The translations under genes and the position numbers were made by a program. The notes beneath the pieces are model-generated. The model saw only the letters and a list, made by a program, of their open reading frames with translations. It was not told the DNA's origin and did no database searches. A DNA stretch of 64,000 bases, taken from the NCBI GenBank assembly GCA_903850425.1, contig CAINLR010000074.1:37981-101980 (forward strand). The letters are read 5' to 3'. Below, one piece after another: positions 25,646 to 36,900 of the stretch. Positions within the stretch are counted from its first letter, which is position 1, and each line of letters begins with the position of its first letter. The stretch is from an uncultured Verrucomicrobia subdivision 3 bacterium (GTDB lineage Bacteria > Verrucomicrobiota > Verrucomicrobiia > Limisphaerales > UBA11358).

Positions 25646-28600
25646 TTACGGTAGCGGCGGACCGACTTTGATACGGTAATATTGCACCGGCAACGCTCCG
25701 ATGTTGGTGCTCCAACCAAATGGCATTGTCGCTGGATTTGTGACAATCAAAGTATCCCAATTGATCAGATTGGATGAGCCTTGCACCGCATAGTCCGGCC
25801 CCACGAGACCGTTCACGCTCAAGCCCAGTTGACCATTGGCTACCTGCGGCGCTGCCACGATGGGCAACGTGAGCGGGCTGACTAGGACGCTGAAATTCTG
25901 CGTGGCGTTCAAGCCCGGCGAGCCATTATCCGTCACCACCACGCTGAACGGATTGGTGGTGTTGGCTTGCGTCACCAGCGGTCGCCAGTTGATCACTCCG
26001 CTGCTGGCATTCACGGTGGCATTGGTCGGCTTCACCGGCAGCGTGTAGGTCAGCGTCTGTCCCGCGTCCGCATCCATCGCCGTATTCGTAACTAGCAGGT
26101 TTGCGCCCACGTTGATCACATGATTGGACGCTGGGCTGCTAAACACCGGCGCCGTGTTGGGGGCCGCATTGGAAGAAACCAGACGCACGTTGATAGTGTT
26201 GGTGTAGGAGAAACCCGAGCTATCGGTCACTTTGAACTTGAAGCTGCCAAGGGCGTTTGTGCTGAGGCTATTGGTAAAAAGCACGGTCCGACCGCTCAAT
26301 CCCAAGGTGCCATTGGTCACGCCAAACACCACATACGTTGGGCTCACGTTCGTAAATCCGCGCGTGTATTGGGTTAGCTCCACGCTCAAAGGGATTCCAT
26401 TCGTGCAACTGTAATGCGGCTTGGCCAGCCAGTTGAGATAGTCCTCCAGATTGGTGTAGCCGTCCCCATCCGGATCACCGTTGCTGTCGGAAAAATCATT
26501 GGCCGGTGAATTGATGTTCAGTCCTTTGATCTGCTCCCACCAGTCGGGCAGGCCATCATGATCGGTGTCGGCGGGAATATTGAATGTCGCATACGGCGGC
26601 CACGGCGCATTCGGCGAATAATTTGGCGCTGCCGGATTGTTGGTGAAATCTCTCACGTCATTCTGCGAGTCAATGAAGCCAGGATATTTGGCGCCGGACT
26701 TGGGCTGCGACACGCCGTCAATGATATAGGGCGTTCCGTTGGTGCCGATGTAGTGCGTCGTGCCGTCGAGCACTTCACCCACGATCCGACGATCAATCGC
26801 GTCGGGCATTGGCTGGTTGCAGCCGGAATCTGACAACACGACTTTGTAAGCATTGCTGGCGGATTGGGTATCCACATAGGACGGAAATACCTCCGCGTTG
26901 GTCACCGTCAGTCCCGTCAGGGGCAGGCCGTTGACAAAGGAACCCGTCATCCAGTTGTTCGTGTAATAGCTCGTGCCTTGCAGAACATTCCCGGTCATGT
27001 AGTAAGTCTCCGTGCCCCATCCCGTCTGGATGGCATCCAGTTTCAACAGCCAATTCGCCGAGTGGCTCGCGTTCGCCGGACACGGTTTGTAAAAATTGTT
27101 CACGTAGTTGGCGCGCTGGACGCCACCGTCCGTCGTGCGCCCCTGCCAGTTGTAAACCACATTATTGCGCATGTCGAGCGAGCCCGCGTAGTGCTGGCTC
27201 TGGTCCAGGCCACCTGCCAGCGACCAGTTGCGATCCGTCGAGTGCGCCAGCAGGTTGTGATGATAACTGCCAATTTCCCCACTGATCGAACCCGCAAAAG
27301 CATGCGGCTCGTAGTTGGTCCGGTTGGCGGCGTCATAGTGATAGGAATACTGCAACGGCTCGGCAATCACGCTGTTCTGAAAAGAAATCATCGCCGATTG
27401 GCTGCCGACTGCGCCGCTCTGACGCGAACTCGTGGCTTCATCCATGGTCCAACTGAGTGAACAATGGTCCACGACGGAGTGGGTGGAGTTACCCAGACCG
27501 ATACCATCCATCGCCTGATGTGCGAAGTCGCCGAGGCGGCAGCGCATGAAGCGCATGGTGACATCACTGCAACTGCTCAAGCCCGCGCGCCAGTTCGCCA
27601 GACAGATCCCTTCACCCGGCGCGGTCTGTCCGGCAACGGTGAGATAGCCATTGCCGATGACGCAAGGACTTTGCAGTTGGATCAGGCCCGAAACTTTGAA
27701 TACGACGGTGCGCGGCCCGCTCGCCTGCACTGCGGCCCGGTAGCTGCCCGGGCCACTGTCATTCAGATTGGTCACTTCAATCACCCGCCCGCCGCGCCCG
27801 CCGCGCGCCCAACGGCCGTAACCTTCCGCGCCGGGAAACGCCAGGTGCCGCGGGCGAAACGACCAGACATATCCTTTCACCAGGTTGGTGACTCCGTTGG
27901 CGGTGTTCAACTGATCCACGCGCCAGTAATAGGTCAGCGCACTATTCAGGTTCGTCACGTTGAAGTTATTGGTGGTTCCGGGAAACGCCGCAGAGGTTCC
28001 TTTGTATTCGGGCGAAGTATTGGTCGCGTTGGCGACGGCATCGCCATTGATGCCAAAGTAGAGATAGTTGGAAATGGCAAAGCCCGCCGGCTGCCATTGC
28101 AGGGACAAGTAACCCGAATTTGTCGTGCCGGCCAGCGGCGCATCATTGTTCGCGAATACATGTTCGTCGCCCTGCGTTGGAAATACTGCGGTGGCGGTAG
28201 TCCCTGGCGGATTGGGCCGGTCGATTTCAAATCCGTTCAGAATGGTGAAATCCAAAGCACTGCTGTGGTCAGGATCAAAATTGATCACGATGGGCTGGCC
28301 ATCATAGCCGTTGGTGACGGTGAAATAGGCAAACCCGCATTTGCTGTCATTGGTGGCAACGAGGGTTGGCGTATTGGTGAATACCGGCACGCCATTGACA
28401 CTGATGAGGCACTTGCTCATGACGTTGTTGCCATGCCAGGTGGTGTTAGTGGCCCACAGATCATTGTGGTAGGTGGTGATGGAATGCGGCCCGGCCGGCA
28501 GATTGGAAATGGTCAGACTGATCGCTCCTCCGTTGGTATTGGGGTAGTCCACCGTGATCGTATCATCCTTCCAGTGCGACCAGCAGCCATCACCCGACAA

Positions 28601-28978
28601 CCGCCAGCCGGCGTTGGGATCCGTGCTGGTGGTGTTGCCGTTCTTGTTCGCATAATTCGCGTTCAAGTAATGCGTCGCATCGGCGGTTGCCGGGACGGTC
28701 AGGCTAATCTTGCAGGGGATAATAAGACTGATGTTGGTCGCGGTGGGCAGTCCCGTGTCCGGGTCAAATGTGTAGAGATAATTCGTGAAGGAGCGCGACA
28801 ATGTGGTCGTCGTGGCGCCATTTAAATCGCTCGCCACATACCACGGCGTAAACCCCGGGGCCGTGACATCCGAGCGCACGGTGCCGTTAATGTCCACGCT
28901 CAACAACTGCGCTGATGCATCCTGGGCATTCAATAAAATCAGCAAGGCAAGGCTAAAGGCGTATGAAATTTTTCGCAT
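25646..28978 (-). CDS. Large secreted PL1-like pectate lyase with Ca-binding and cadherin/Ig-like modules
   Basis: 1,110 aa. The signal peptide is MRKISYAFSLALLILLNAQDASA. Residues ~25-255 form a beta-sandwich-like N-terminal module, and ~260-380 a fibronectin-III-like segment (LSLQWQPAGFAISNYLYFG). The lyase core starts AFPGAEGYGRWARGGRGG, then VIEVTNLNDSGPGSYRAAV, TVAGQTAPGEGICLAN, HCSLSWTMDEATSS and SYHHNLLAHSTDRN. A DTDHDGLPDWWEQ Ca-binding repeat follows (~845), then an Ig/cadherin-like domain (VINVGANLLVTNTAMDADAG). The last ~55 residues are a YAVQGSSNLINWDTL...QYYRIKV module also seen in the 1,357-aa neighbour. It cuts de-esterified pectin by beta-elimination. Confidence 0.85.
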   Translation of the reverse strand: MRKISYAFSLALLILLNAQDASAQLLSVDINGTVRSDVTAPGFTPWYVASDLNGATTTTLSRSFTNYLYTFDPDTGLPTATNISLIIPCKISLTVPATADATHYLNANYANKNGNTTSTDPNAGWRLSGDGCWSHWKDDTITVDYPNTNGGAISLTISNLPAGPHSITTYHNDLWATNTTWHGNNVMSKCLISVNGVPVFTNTPTLVATNDSKCGFAYFTVTNGYDGQPIVINFDPDHSSALDFTILNGFEIDRPNPPGTTATAVFPTQGDEHVFANNDAPLAGTTNSGYLSLQWQPAGFAISNYLYFGINGDAVANATNTSPEYKGTSAAFPGTTNNFNVTNLNSALTYYWRVDQLNTANGVTNLVKGYVWSFRPRHLAFPGAEGYGRWARGGRGGRVIEVTNLNDSGPGSYRAAVQASGPRTVVFKVSGLIQLQSPCVIGNGYLTVAGQTAPGEGICLANWRAGLSSCSDVTMRFMRCRLGDFAHQAMDGIGLGNSTHSVVDHCSLSWTMDEATSSRQSGAVGSQSAMISFQNSVIAEPLQYSYHYDAANRTNYEPHAFAGSISGEIGSYHHNLLAHSTDRNWSLAGGLDQSQHYAGSLDMRNNVVYNWQGRTTDGGVQRANYVNNFYKPCPANASHSANWLLKLDAIQTGWGTETYYMTGNVLQGTSYYTNNWMTGSFVNGLPLTGLTVTNAEVFPSYVDTQSASNAYKVVLSDSGCNQPMPDAIDRRIVGEVLDGTTHYIGTNGTPYIIDGVSQPKSGAKYPGFIDSQNDVRDFTNNPAAPNYSPNAPWPPYATFNIPADTDHDGLPDWWEQIKGLNINSPANDFSDSNGDPDGDGYTNLEDYLNWLAKPHYSCTNGIPLSVELTQYTRGFTNVSPTYVVFGVTNGTLGLSGRTVLFTNSLSTNALGSFKFKVTDSSGFSYTNTINVRLVSSNAAPNTAPVFSSPASNHVINVGANLLVTNTAMDADAGQTLTYTLPVKPTNATVNASSGVINWRPLVTQANTTNPFSVVVTDNGSPGLNATQNFSVLVSPLTLPIVAAPQVANGQLGLSVNGLVGPDYAVQGSSNLINWDTLIVTNPATMPFGWSTNIGALPVQYYRIKVGPPLP

Positions 28979-29061
28979 GGATCAGGGCAGGCTACACATA
29001 AGCCAACGGTTGCATTTGGGTAAATTGCCAATCTGGATTGGGTTTCTGACAAAGGACATAA

Positions 29062-30759
29062 TTACGGTTGCGCGGGATTCCAGTCATCGCTCCCGCCTAA
29101 AACAGATTTAACGGTGATTGCTTCCGCGGCGGCTTTCGTCAATTGCCTCGCCCATTTGACGCGTTTTTCTGGAGCCGCTCCCGGCCCGGTGCTGTGGTAT
29201 TCGGCGTAGCGCGCCGTGAGCTCGTTGGTGACATTGCCCCAATTGTGCCAGCCTGCGGGCTTGATGTGCGCATCCATCTCACAGTTGATGAACGCCACGC
29301 TCGCGCTTGCTCGCCACGGACGACCGAGGTAGGTCTTCGCTTCCGATTTTTCGAATTGAGCCTGCCCGTTGGTTGAATTCCACGGCGTCGGATCGCCGGT
29401 CAGTTTGCAGTTGAGGAATGCCAAGCCGAATGGATGATCTGGCGGCGTGCTGGCGGCCGTCACATAACCGCCGTTTTTGCTGTGGATTTCACAACGATCA
29501 AACACGGCCGTGCCCGACCCGTAAATAAAATCCACGCGCCCGGCGAGATAGCAATTCGTGAAATATTGCCGGCCGTGGTTCACCATCAACGTATCCTGCC
29601 AGCCGAGAATGCGACAATGCCTGAACGCCGCCCGGTCGGCGTCCACGCGCAACGCCAGCGCCTGACCGTGGTCGCCGGAAGTATTTTCGATGGTCAGATT
29701 TTCCGCGCGAAAATCATCGCCGACCACCACGAACCCCGGGTCGAATTGATAGGGTTGGTTTGGTTTGCGGTCGTTCACATTGTAGGGCCACGTCAACTTG
29801 GTGTTTTCCATTTCCTCGCCGATAACGCGGATGAAAGGTTTCGTCTTCGGAACAATGATTTGCCCTTCATACACGCCCGGCTTCACGAGAATAGTGAACC
29901 AATTCGTGCCGCGTTCCGGCGCCGTGGCGATGGCGGACTGGAGATTCGTATGCGTGCCCGAGCCGTCGAATGCCACCACCGCATCGTATTTGGATTCGAG
30001 CGTAACGGGATTCGCATTCACTGGCTCCGTTCGCAATACCGGCGCGAGTTCCGGCGCGGCCTTGCGTAATTCGTCCACGACCAATCGCGCGAACGGGACG
30101 TGGCCTTTTGCGTTCAGATGCGTTCCATCAAAGCCACCGGTATTCGTGCCATCCACAATTTTTGGCGGACTGAACTCCAGACATTTTTCCGGCCCGAGCG
30201 ACTCGCACAGTTCAATGCTGCGCGCCTGCAAATCCACGAGCGGAACCTGTTTCTCGGCGGCAATTTTGCGGACCGCCTCCGCGTAAGGCGCGAGGCTTGA
30301 TTTGATTTTTCCGGGATGCTCCTTGTCCCATTGACGCCGCGTCAGCGGGGTGACCAGCACCGGTTTTGCACCAGCAGCTCGCGCTTCCTCGACATAGCTG
30401 ACCATATTGCTGGCAAACGTCGGCATGTCCGTCGAGCGCCCCGGCTTGCCCGGCTCATTGTTGTGGCCGAATTGAATCAAATAATAATCTCCTTTCAATG
30501 CGAGCGCATTGGTCCAACGGCCTTCGCGGCGGAAACTTTCCGAGCTGCGTCCGCCTTGCGACGTGTTGAGGCACTCGGCTCCGTCGTTGAGAAATTGTTT
30601 AAAGCCCAAGCCCCAGCCCGCGTTGTCCGTCACCGTCGAATCACCGACGAGAACGATCTTAACTTTTTCGGACTCGGCCACGCTGGTTGAGGCGACCGCC
30701 AGAACGGCCAGCAAACTCAGGCTCCAGTTTTTCATATATCTGCTCATGGTAATTATCAT
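29062..30759 (-). CDS. Fusion of CE12 acetylesterase and CE8 pectin methylesterase
   Basis: 565 aa from the ATG at 30759; in-frame ATGs at 30747 and 30735 (MKNWSLSLLAVLAVASTSVA) are equally possible. N-terminal SGNH: VGDSTV, QGGRSS, QFGHNNEPG, DGTHLN. From about residue 262 the CE8 beta helix carries KPGVYEGQIIVPK, HCRILGWQDTLMVNHGRQYF, GRVDFIYGSG and YLGRPW, including the Gln and two Asp catalytic residues and the Arg. It removes acetyl and methyl esters so lyase and GH28 can act. It starts 6 bp after the GH3 stop. Confidence 0.9.
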   Translation of the reverse strand: MIITMSRYMKNWSLSLLAVLAVASTSVAESEKVKIVLVGDSTVTDNAGWGLGFKQFLNDGAECLNTSQGGRSSESFRREGRWTNALALKGDYYLIQFGHNNEPGKPGRSTDMPTFASNMVSYVEEARAAGAKPVLVTPLTRRQWDKEHPGKIKSSLAPYAEAVRKIAAEKQVPLVDLQARSIELCESLGPEKCLEFSPPKIVDGTNTGGFDGTHLNAKGHVPFARLVVDELRKAAPELAPVLRTEPVNANPVTLESKYDAVVAFDGSGTHTNLQSAIATAPERGTNWFTILVKPGVYEGQIIVPKTKPFIRVIGEEMENTKLTWPYNVNDRKPNQPYQFDPGFVVVGDDFRAENLTIENTSGDHGQALALRVDADRAAFRHCRILGWQDTLMVNHGRQYFTNCYLAGRVDFIYGSGTAVFDRCEIHSKNGGYVTAASTPPDHPFGLAFLNCKLTGDPTPWNSTNGQAQFEKSEAKTYLGRPWRASASVAFINCEMDAHIKPAGWHNWGNVTNELTARYAEYHSTGPGAAPEKRVKWARQLTKAAAEAITVKSVLGGSDDWNPAQP

Positions 30760-30765
30760 TGAAGG

Positions 30766-33438
30766 TTAGTGTAGAATATTCAAAGTCGCTTTGACCAACG
30801 GCTGAGCCGATGACGGGCCAGCCACGATATTATAAGCGCCCGGATCAACAATGTAGTCATGGCTCGATTCATCCCAGCGGCGCAATCGTTCAACCGGAAC
30901 CGAGATTTCCACGGTCTTCGTTTCGCCCGCCTTCACGCAGACGCGCTGGAAGCCGACCAATTCCCGCAGCGGCATCTCCACGGGCGGGTTCATTGCCGTG
31001 GCATAAATCTGGACCACTTCATCGCCGTCGCGTTGACCACTATTCTTCACCGTCACCTGCACGACGAACGTTTCGCCCGCCTTTGCGGATGCGGAAGCCA
31101 GCGACATTTTTTCATAGGCAAAAGTCGTGTAGCTCAAACCGTGGCCAAAAGCGTAAAGTGGTTTGCCCGTGAAATAGCGGTAAGTGCGATGGCTCATCGC
31201 GTAGTTTTCAAACGGCGGCAAATCGTTTTCGCTCTGATAAAAGGTAACTGGCAAACGGCCGGCTGGATTGAGATCGCCCATCAGGGCTTCAGCCACCGCA
31301 TCGGCGCCGCGCTGGCCGTAATACCAGCAGAGCAAAACCGCGTTCGGCTGACTTTGGTCAAAGCTGATGGCGCTGCCGGTGGTCAAAACGACGACCGTTG
31401 GCTTTTTCAATGCCGCCACTTTTTCGAGCAGCAATCGTTGCGTGGCTGGCAGTTGAATCGTTGTGCGATCGCCCCCGCTGAAACCTTCGGCGGTCACGCT
31501 CATGGATTCGCCTTCGAGATCCGGCGTCAACCCCAGCGCCAGCACAACGTGATCGGCCTGCCGGGCCGCCGCCAGCGCGCGGTTGAGCGCATCATCTTCG
31601 CCCGGAATAATCCAACCGAACTGAATACGGCCTTTCGCCGTGAGTTGTGCATATTCCAGCCGCACCTTGTAAATCTTCCCGGCCTCAAGTTGTAGAGTCG
31701 TGCTCAATGGCCGCTCCGGATCTTTGCGCCATGAATCAATGATCGGCTGGTCATTCATGAACACCCGCACCGCGCCTTCGGCAACAATCCCAAAAACATA
31801 TTCGCCCGCCTTCGGCGGAATCATCACGCCCGTCCAGCGAACCGATGCCAGCGAGATGGGAATGCCTTCGATCGGCTGCGCCTCGTCCCATTGCAAATCA
31901 ATCTGCGCATTAGTGCGCATGGATTGTAGTTTGCCTTCGACCAGAGCTTTCTTCGCATCCTGTTCCTCGTGAGCAAAGACTTCGCCTTTCAACCCCGCTT
32001 GTCCCCGCGTCGCGTCGGTGAACAGCACACCCGCTGGAAACGGTTTCCCGCTCATGCGAAATCCTTTGACCAGCGGCACCCCCGGCTCGATCAAAACTTT
32101 CGCGCCCGCCACCGCTAGTTTGGATTTAATGCCCTTGGCCAAGGTGATTTTCCGGCTCGGCGTTCCGCTGTAATTGCCCAGCAACGCCGATTCGTCGTCG
32201 GCAGTTGGTCCAATGATGGCCACCGTTTTAAGCTGCTTCGCATCCCACGGCAACGTGCCGTCATTCTTCAACAGCACCAAACTTTGCCGCGCCGCCTCCA
32301 ATGCCAATTGGTCGTGCGCGGGCGAATCATTTTCGGAAATGGGAATGCTTCGAAAAGGAACGCGCTCGGCGGGATCAAACTGGCCCAACTTAAAACGAAG
32401 CGTGAACAGTCGCCGCAGCGCTAGGTCAATGTCCGCTTCGGCGACCAAGCCGCGTTTCAATGCCTCGGCCAGCGCCTCGTAGGTTGTGCCGCTGCATAAA
32501 TCGTTGCCAGCTTTGATGGCCAGCGCACTGGCCTCCGCCGCATCTTTGACATATTCGTGAGCGCCCTTGCGCCAGATATCGGAAACGTTATCCACGTCGC
32601 CGACGACCGCGCCTTGGAATCCCCACTCATCGCGAAGAATATTTTGGAGCAGGTTTGTGCTAGCGGGAGCGGGAACACCGTTGACCGCGTTGTAAGCACT
32701 CATCAGCGACATCGCACCACCTTCGCGAAGGGCGGCTTCGAACGCCGGCAGATAAGTCTCGTGAAGATCGCGGCTGGAAACAACCGCATCGAATTTATGA
32801 CGCAACGGCTCCGGCCCGCTATGCACCGCGTAGTGTTTCACCGTCGCCACCGTCTTCAGATAATTCGGGTCGTTTCCCTGCAACCCGCGCACAAAGGCCA
32901 CGCCAAACTGCCCGGTGAGAAACGGATCTTCGCCATACGTCTCCTGCCCGCGTCCCCAGCGTGGGTCGCGGAAAATGTTGATGTTCGGCGACCAGATGGT
33001 CAGGCCTTGATAGCGCTTGCTGTCCCCGCCGGAACTACGGATTGCTTCGTTGTTCTTCGCGCGCGCCTCGGTGGAAATCGCGTCGGCGATGCGCTGATGC
33101 AATTGCGGATTCCACGTCGCCGCCAACCCGATCGCTTGTGGAAAAACAGTTGCCGTCCCATTGCGCGCGACCCCGTGAAGCGCCTCGTTCCACCAGTCAT
33201 ACTTCGGAATCCCGAGCCGCTTGATCGCTGGCGACGCCATCATGGTCTGACTAATTTTTTCTGCAACAGTGAGCTTTGAAATCAAATCATCAACCCGTTT
33301 TTCGACAGGCAAACCCGGATCACGGAACGGTGGCTCAGCCACCGGTTGCTGGGCCGACAATTGACAAACTGCAAGAAACGTTGCGAGGACAAGCCTCACA
33401 CGCAGAAGGTTGCTTTTCATTGGGAGAATTAAGTTCAT
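30766..33438 (-). CDS. Glycoside hydrolase family 3 with PA14 insertion, secreted
   Basis: 890 aa from the ATG at 33438; ATG at 33420 (MKSNLLRVRLVLATFLAVCQ) would start directly at the signal peptide. A longer frame to 33594 is rejected because it precedes the signal. The TIM barrel has YDWWNEALHGVAR, IWSPNINIFRDPRWGRGQET and VKHYAVHSGPEPLRH. The nucleophile Asp is in AVVGDVDNVSDIW. The C-terminal alpha/beta domain is interrupted by a PA14-like module (VRWTGVMIPPKAGEYVFGIV ... RVFMNDQPIIDSW). A fibronectin-III-like end follows (VQVTVKNSGQRDGDEVVQIY). It probably acts as beta-xylosidase or beta-glucosidase on side-chain oligosaccharides. First gene of the seven-gene pectin operon. Confidence 0.88.
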   Translation of the reverse strand: MNLILPMKSNLLRVRLVLATFLAVCQLSAQQPVAEPPFRDPGLPVEKRVDDLISKLTVAEKISQTMMASPAIKRLGIPKYDWWNEALHGVARNGTATVFPQAIGLAATWNPQLHQRIADAISTEARAKNNEAIRSSGGDSKRYQGLTIWSPNINIFRDPRWGRGQETYGEDPFLTGQFGVAFVRGLQGNDPNYLKTVATVKHYAVHSGPEPLRHKFDAVVSSRDLHETYLPAFEAALREGGAMSLMSAYNAVNGVPAPASTNLLQNILRDEWGFQGAVVGDVDNVSDIWRKGAHEYVKDAAEASALAIKAGNDLCSGTTYEALAEALKRGLVAEADIDLALRRLFTLRFKLGQFDPAERVPFRSIPISENDSPAHDQLALEAARQSLVLLKNDGTLPWDAKQLKTVAIIGPTADDESALLGNYSGTPSRKITLAKGIKSKLAVAGAKVLIEPGVPLVKGFRMSGKPFPAGVLFTDATRGQAGLKGEVFAHEEQDAKKALVEGKLQSMRTNAQIDLQWDEAQPIEGIPISLASVRWTGVMIPPKAGEYVFGIVAEGAVRVFMNDQPIIDSWRKDPERPLSTTLQLEAGKIYKVRLEYAQLTAKGRIQFGWIIPGEDDALNRALAAARQADHVVLALGLTPDLEGESMSVTAEGFSGGDRTTIQLPATQRLLLEKVAALKKPTVVVLTTGSAISFDQSQPNAVLLCWYYGQRGADAVAEALMGDLNPAGRLPVTFYQSENDLPPFENYAMSHRTYRYFTGKPLYAFGHGLSYTTFAYEKMSLASASAKAGETFVVQVTVKNSGQRDGDEVVQIYATAMNPPVEMPLRELVGFQRVCVKAGETKTVEISVPVERLRRWDESSHDYIVDPGAYNIVAGPSSAQPLVKATLNILH

Positions 33439-33440
33439 GG

Positions 33441-33773
33441 CTAAGCGAGCCGGAAGCAAACATTGCCAGGGCTCACGCCAACAGCAAATCCCACCCCAGA
33501 CACCGTTGCGCCGCAGGAATCCTTGATCGTGACGGCGTTCGTGAACCAGCCGCCGCCAACGCCGCGCCGGTTCACGTTCGCAAAATAATTCCACCTGTCA
33601 CCCGTCGGGCGGCTGGCCGTCGCCCCACTCGGTGCGCCGGGCGTCCCGCCGGCGACCCTGACGTTGATGAAGTTTTGCGCGCTGGAAACTGCAAGCGCAA
33701 GGTGCCGAATCGTGGAACGCACGCTTCGCCTTCCTATAATCTGGATCACACAAGTCATTTTGTTTTTCAGCAT
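33441..33773 (-). pseudogene. Possible remnant of a secreted beta-rich protein
   Basis: An open frame of 110 codons ends 2 bp before the GH3 ATG. The N-terminal part has no signal peptide, but FINVRVAGGTPGAP, TGDRWNYFANVN and GGGWFTNAVTIKDSCGATVS resemble the beginning of secreted beta-sandwich proteins in Verrucomicrobia (from memory). It may be the decayed 5' end of such a gene, or a short real gene. Weak evidence. Confidence 0.3.
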
Positions 33774-33875
33774 TGACCAATCGTTGCCAAATTTTTAGGT
33801 GCACGGTTGACGTTGAATATAGACCGTTCTTGGTTTCTCACCAAACCCAACCAATCGTGCGGCTAGGGAATCAAA

Positions 33876-33909
33876 TCGCGCGGCCCCGCCTCAAAGCGAA
33901 GCCGCGCGA
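33876..33909 (-). terminator. Candidate terminator hairpin after the autotransporter-repeat gene
   Basis: TCGCGCGGC (33876-33884) and GCCGCGCGA (33901-33909) form a perfect 9-bp stem with a 16-base loop. On the minus strand the sequence after the stem is only moderately T-rich (TTTGATT). It lies 27 bp beyond the stop at 33936 and may separate this transcript from the GH3-led operon. Confidence 0.5.
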
Positions 33910-33935
33910 ATGACTGTCCCCGCCCTAAGGCGGCA

Positions 33936-36900
33936 TCATTGATTGTTCGTCGTGCTCAGGATATAGAACTGCCGACCCAAGGCTGGATTCACAGCGTTAG
34001 TCACGGTGGCGGTGAAACTGCCGCTGCCAGCGGCGACATTCGTCCAGAGGGGCTTCCACAGGTTGCGGACTGACGCCACATTAGTCTGGTTCAAGAGATA
34101 GAACGTCCCGGCCCCCGTGTTCGTCACCGAGATGGTCAGGTTGGTTCCGGAAACTACCGGCCCAGCCGTGAAGTTCAAAGCGGTCACTGCCGACGGCGCC
34201 GCCACCACGGTCACGTTGACATTCAGGGTGAAGGCATTGTAACGAGTTAAATCAGTCGGGGTGAAAGTCACCGACTGGCTCGCCGTGCCCACACCCGGCG
34301 TCGTGGCCGGCGTGGTGAAAGCGAAGCTGCCCGCCACCACGTTCGTGCTGAACGCATTGGTGACGACACCGCCGGTCAGGATGGAAAGACTCAACGGCTG
34401 GCCATTAGTGATTTGCGAGGCGGTCGGCGCGGTCTTGAGCACCGGTGTTTGCAGATTGACCGCCACGCCAACAGTGAGCGTAATCGCGCTATAGTTGACT
34501 AGGTCAGTCGGCGTGAAAGTCACTGACACGTTAGTCACGCCCACGTTGCTCGGAGTATTCGTCGGCGTGGCGAAGGCAAATGCGCCGGCCACGATCACAC
34601 CGGCCGAGTTGGTGGCGGAGCCGCCGCTCAACACGGAACTGCTCAATGCCTGGCCATAGATTATCGGCGAAGCAGTCGGCGCCGTCATCACGATCGGCAC
34701 CCGCGCGACGACGCTCGCCACCGCAATTTTTCCATCGGTGGCAACAGTGTTGTTCCAAGTATAATTCGCACTATTCGGAACATCGTTAGTCTGCAACGCC
34801 GCCGCGCTGAAGCCCGCCGTGGCACCGGGGAACAATGGGAAGGAATCGCCAACCTGCAACTTCGGTCCGACATTGGTGCAGCTAAGCGTGGCACCACTGA
34901 AGATAATGGAACCACCGGAGGCAAACTGGCTGCAGTTACTCGGCGTGTTCGTGCGGTTCAGGTTTGGCCGGTAGCTGCCGTTAATTGTGGCATTGCCAGA
35001 AACGGTAAGCGTGCCCATGGGATATCCCGGGGCAACCGTGGAACCAGCGGCGGCGGTGAGGATGCCGTTGACTGAACCATTATTGCCACGCAGCGTCTGG
35101 CCGCTGTTAAGCGCCAACGTGCCGCCCGCACCGGCGACATCATAGACCCCGCTGTTGTTAGCAATGATCTGGGAGGCCTTGCCAAATGAACCGGACATCG
35201 CAATCGTGCCGCCATTGACAATTACCGCACCCGTATTGGTGCTGATTGCGGTCAACGTCAAAGTGCCGGCACCGACTTTGGTCAAGCCGAAGGATGCCGC
35301 CGCACCATCCGAGAAGGTTCCATCGAACGTCGTGCTCGTATCATCCAAACCCACGGTCAGGGTGCCGGCCACGGTCGCGTGCATATTGCGAATGCGCGGG
35401 CCTTCAATCAGCAGAACGTTGCCGGAATTGATGCTGGACAAATTCGACACTGTGAGGTTGTTGCCGTTGACGCGCAGATCCCCGCCGGAGTCCAAAGTCA
35501 GCGGGCCGCGGCTGATCGCATTGCCGTTGGCCGCCTGGATTGAGCCCGCAGTAATCAGCGTGGAAGCATAAGCCTGTGGCAAGCCATTGGTCGGCCCCAG
35601 GATCAAGACATACGAGTTGGTAGTGCCCCAGACTTCCAGTTGATAAGGTCCCGCGATAACACTCTGAATCGTTCCGCCGTTAATCGTTCCGCCGATGCGG
35701 GCATCGCCTAGCAGGTTGATCGGACCATTGACGGTGCAACCGAAGATAGACATGGCACCGGTGGGCAGGGCTACTCCGATCCAGCCGGTTCCGGCAATGT
35801 TGAACGTGTTGTTATAGGCAGTGCCCGAACGATCCAGCCAGGCCTGTGTGCTGGCTGGCACATTCACGGTGCTGCCATTACCGAACGCATAACCGGCGTT
35901 ATTATCGCTCGCATGGAGACGGGTGTAGCCCTGGAGGTTGACCGTTCCATTGAAATTACTGTTGATCAAATTAAGTCCCGTGGCATAAGTGGCGCCGGCC
36001 GCATCATTAAAATTAACGGTTCCGCTGCCAGCCATGGTGTTTTTGATGTTGAGCGTGGCGTTTAGCGAAGCCGCCGCCGAGCTGTAATTGAGTATCCCGT
36101 TCGTAGAAACCGTTACGGTGCCGGTGATAGAACCTTTGACCGAGGAGCCATCGCCGATAGACAGGGTTGCGCCATTGCTAATGATGGTGCCACCGGTATG
36201 CACATTATCGTTTAGAATGGTCAGCGTTCCCGAGCTGCTGTCCACTAACTGGGAAACGCCCGTCAGCCCTTTTGTCCCACTAAAGTTGTAACTTTGGCTG
36301 CCGGTCACCGACATTAATGTGGGAGTCAGGTTGGTGGAGATCGTCACCGAGGTGTTGGCGGAGCTATCATTGAAGGTGACATTGTCGCCAGCCGCAAAGG
36401 CGGTGGGATTGCCGGCAAGCGTAAATTCCTGATCGGTGAAGTTCCAGTCCGTGCCGACGACTCCACCCGCCCAGATCAAATTGCGCGGGGCCGACAAGGT
36501 CAAGGATACTGGTGGAGCCGAAGTGACAATATCGCCACAGGGAGTTTGCACCACCACCGTATAACCGTTAAGGGCCGTGGCCGCGTCGGCCGCCCCCACC
36601 GCGGCAAATTGTAGCGTAGGTGTTTTTGCCCCCGTAACATTGGCCGTGTTGGTCACCGGGATTCCGCCCTTATACCATTGATAACTCAAAGCGGCGCCGA
36701 TGGCCGTCACTGAGAATGAAGCCGGCAGGTTGGTCACCACCGTGACCGAAGCGGGCTGGGTGCTAAGGGTTATCCCCGGCGCATAAACGGGCGCACTACC
36801 ATACATCGGCCCCGTGCTGCCAGTAACCGTATTGCTGGCAATGACTGTGTAGGTTCCGGGAACAGTTTGAGCCGTGCTAAGGTTAATTGCTGACCCCGTG

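Noticed and set aside
33439..33594. N-terminal extension of the GH3 protein
   Set aside because: It would place a clear signal peptide about 55 residues inside the protein and overlaps a different open frame.
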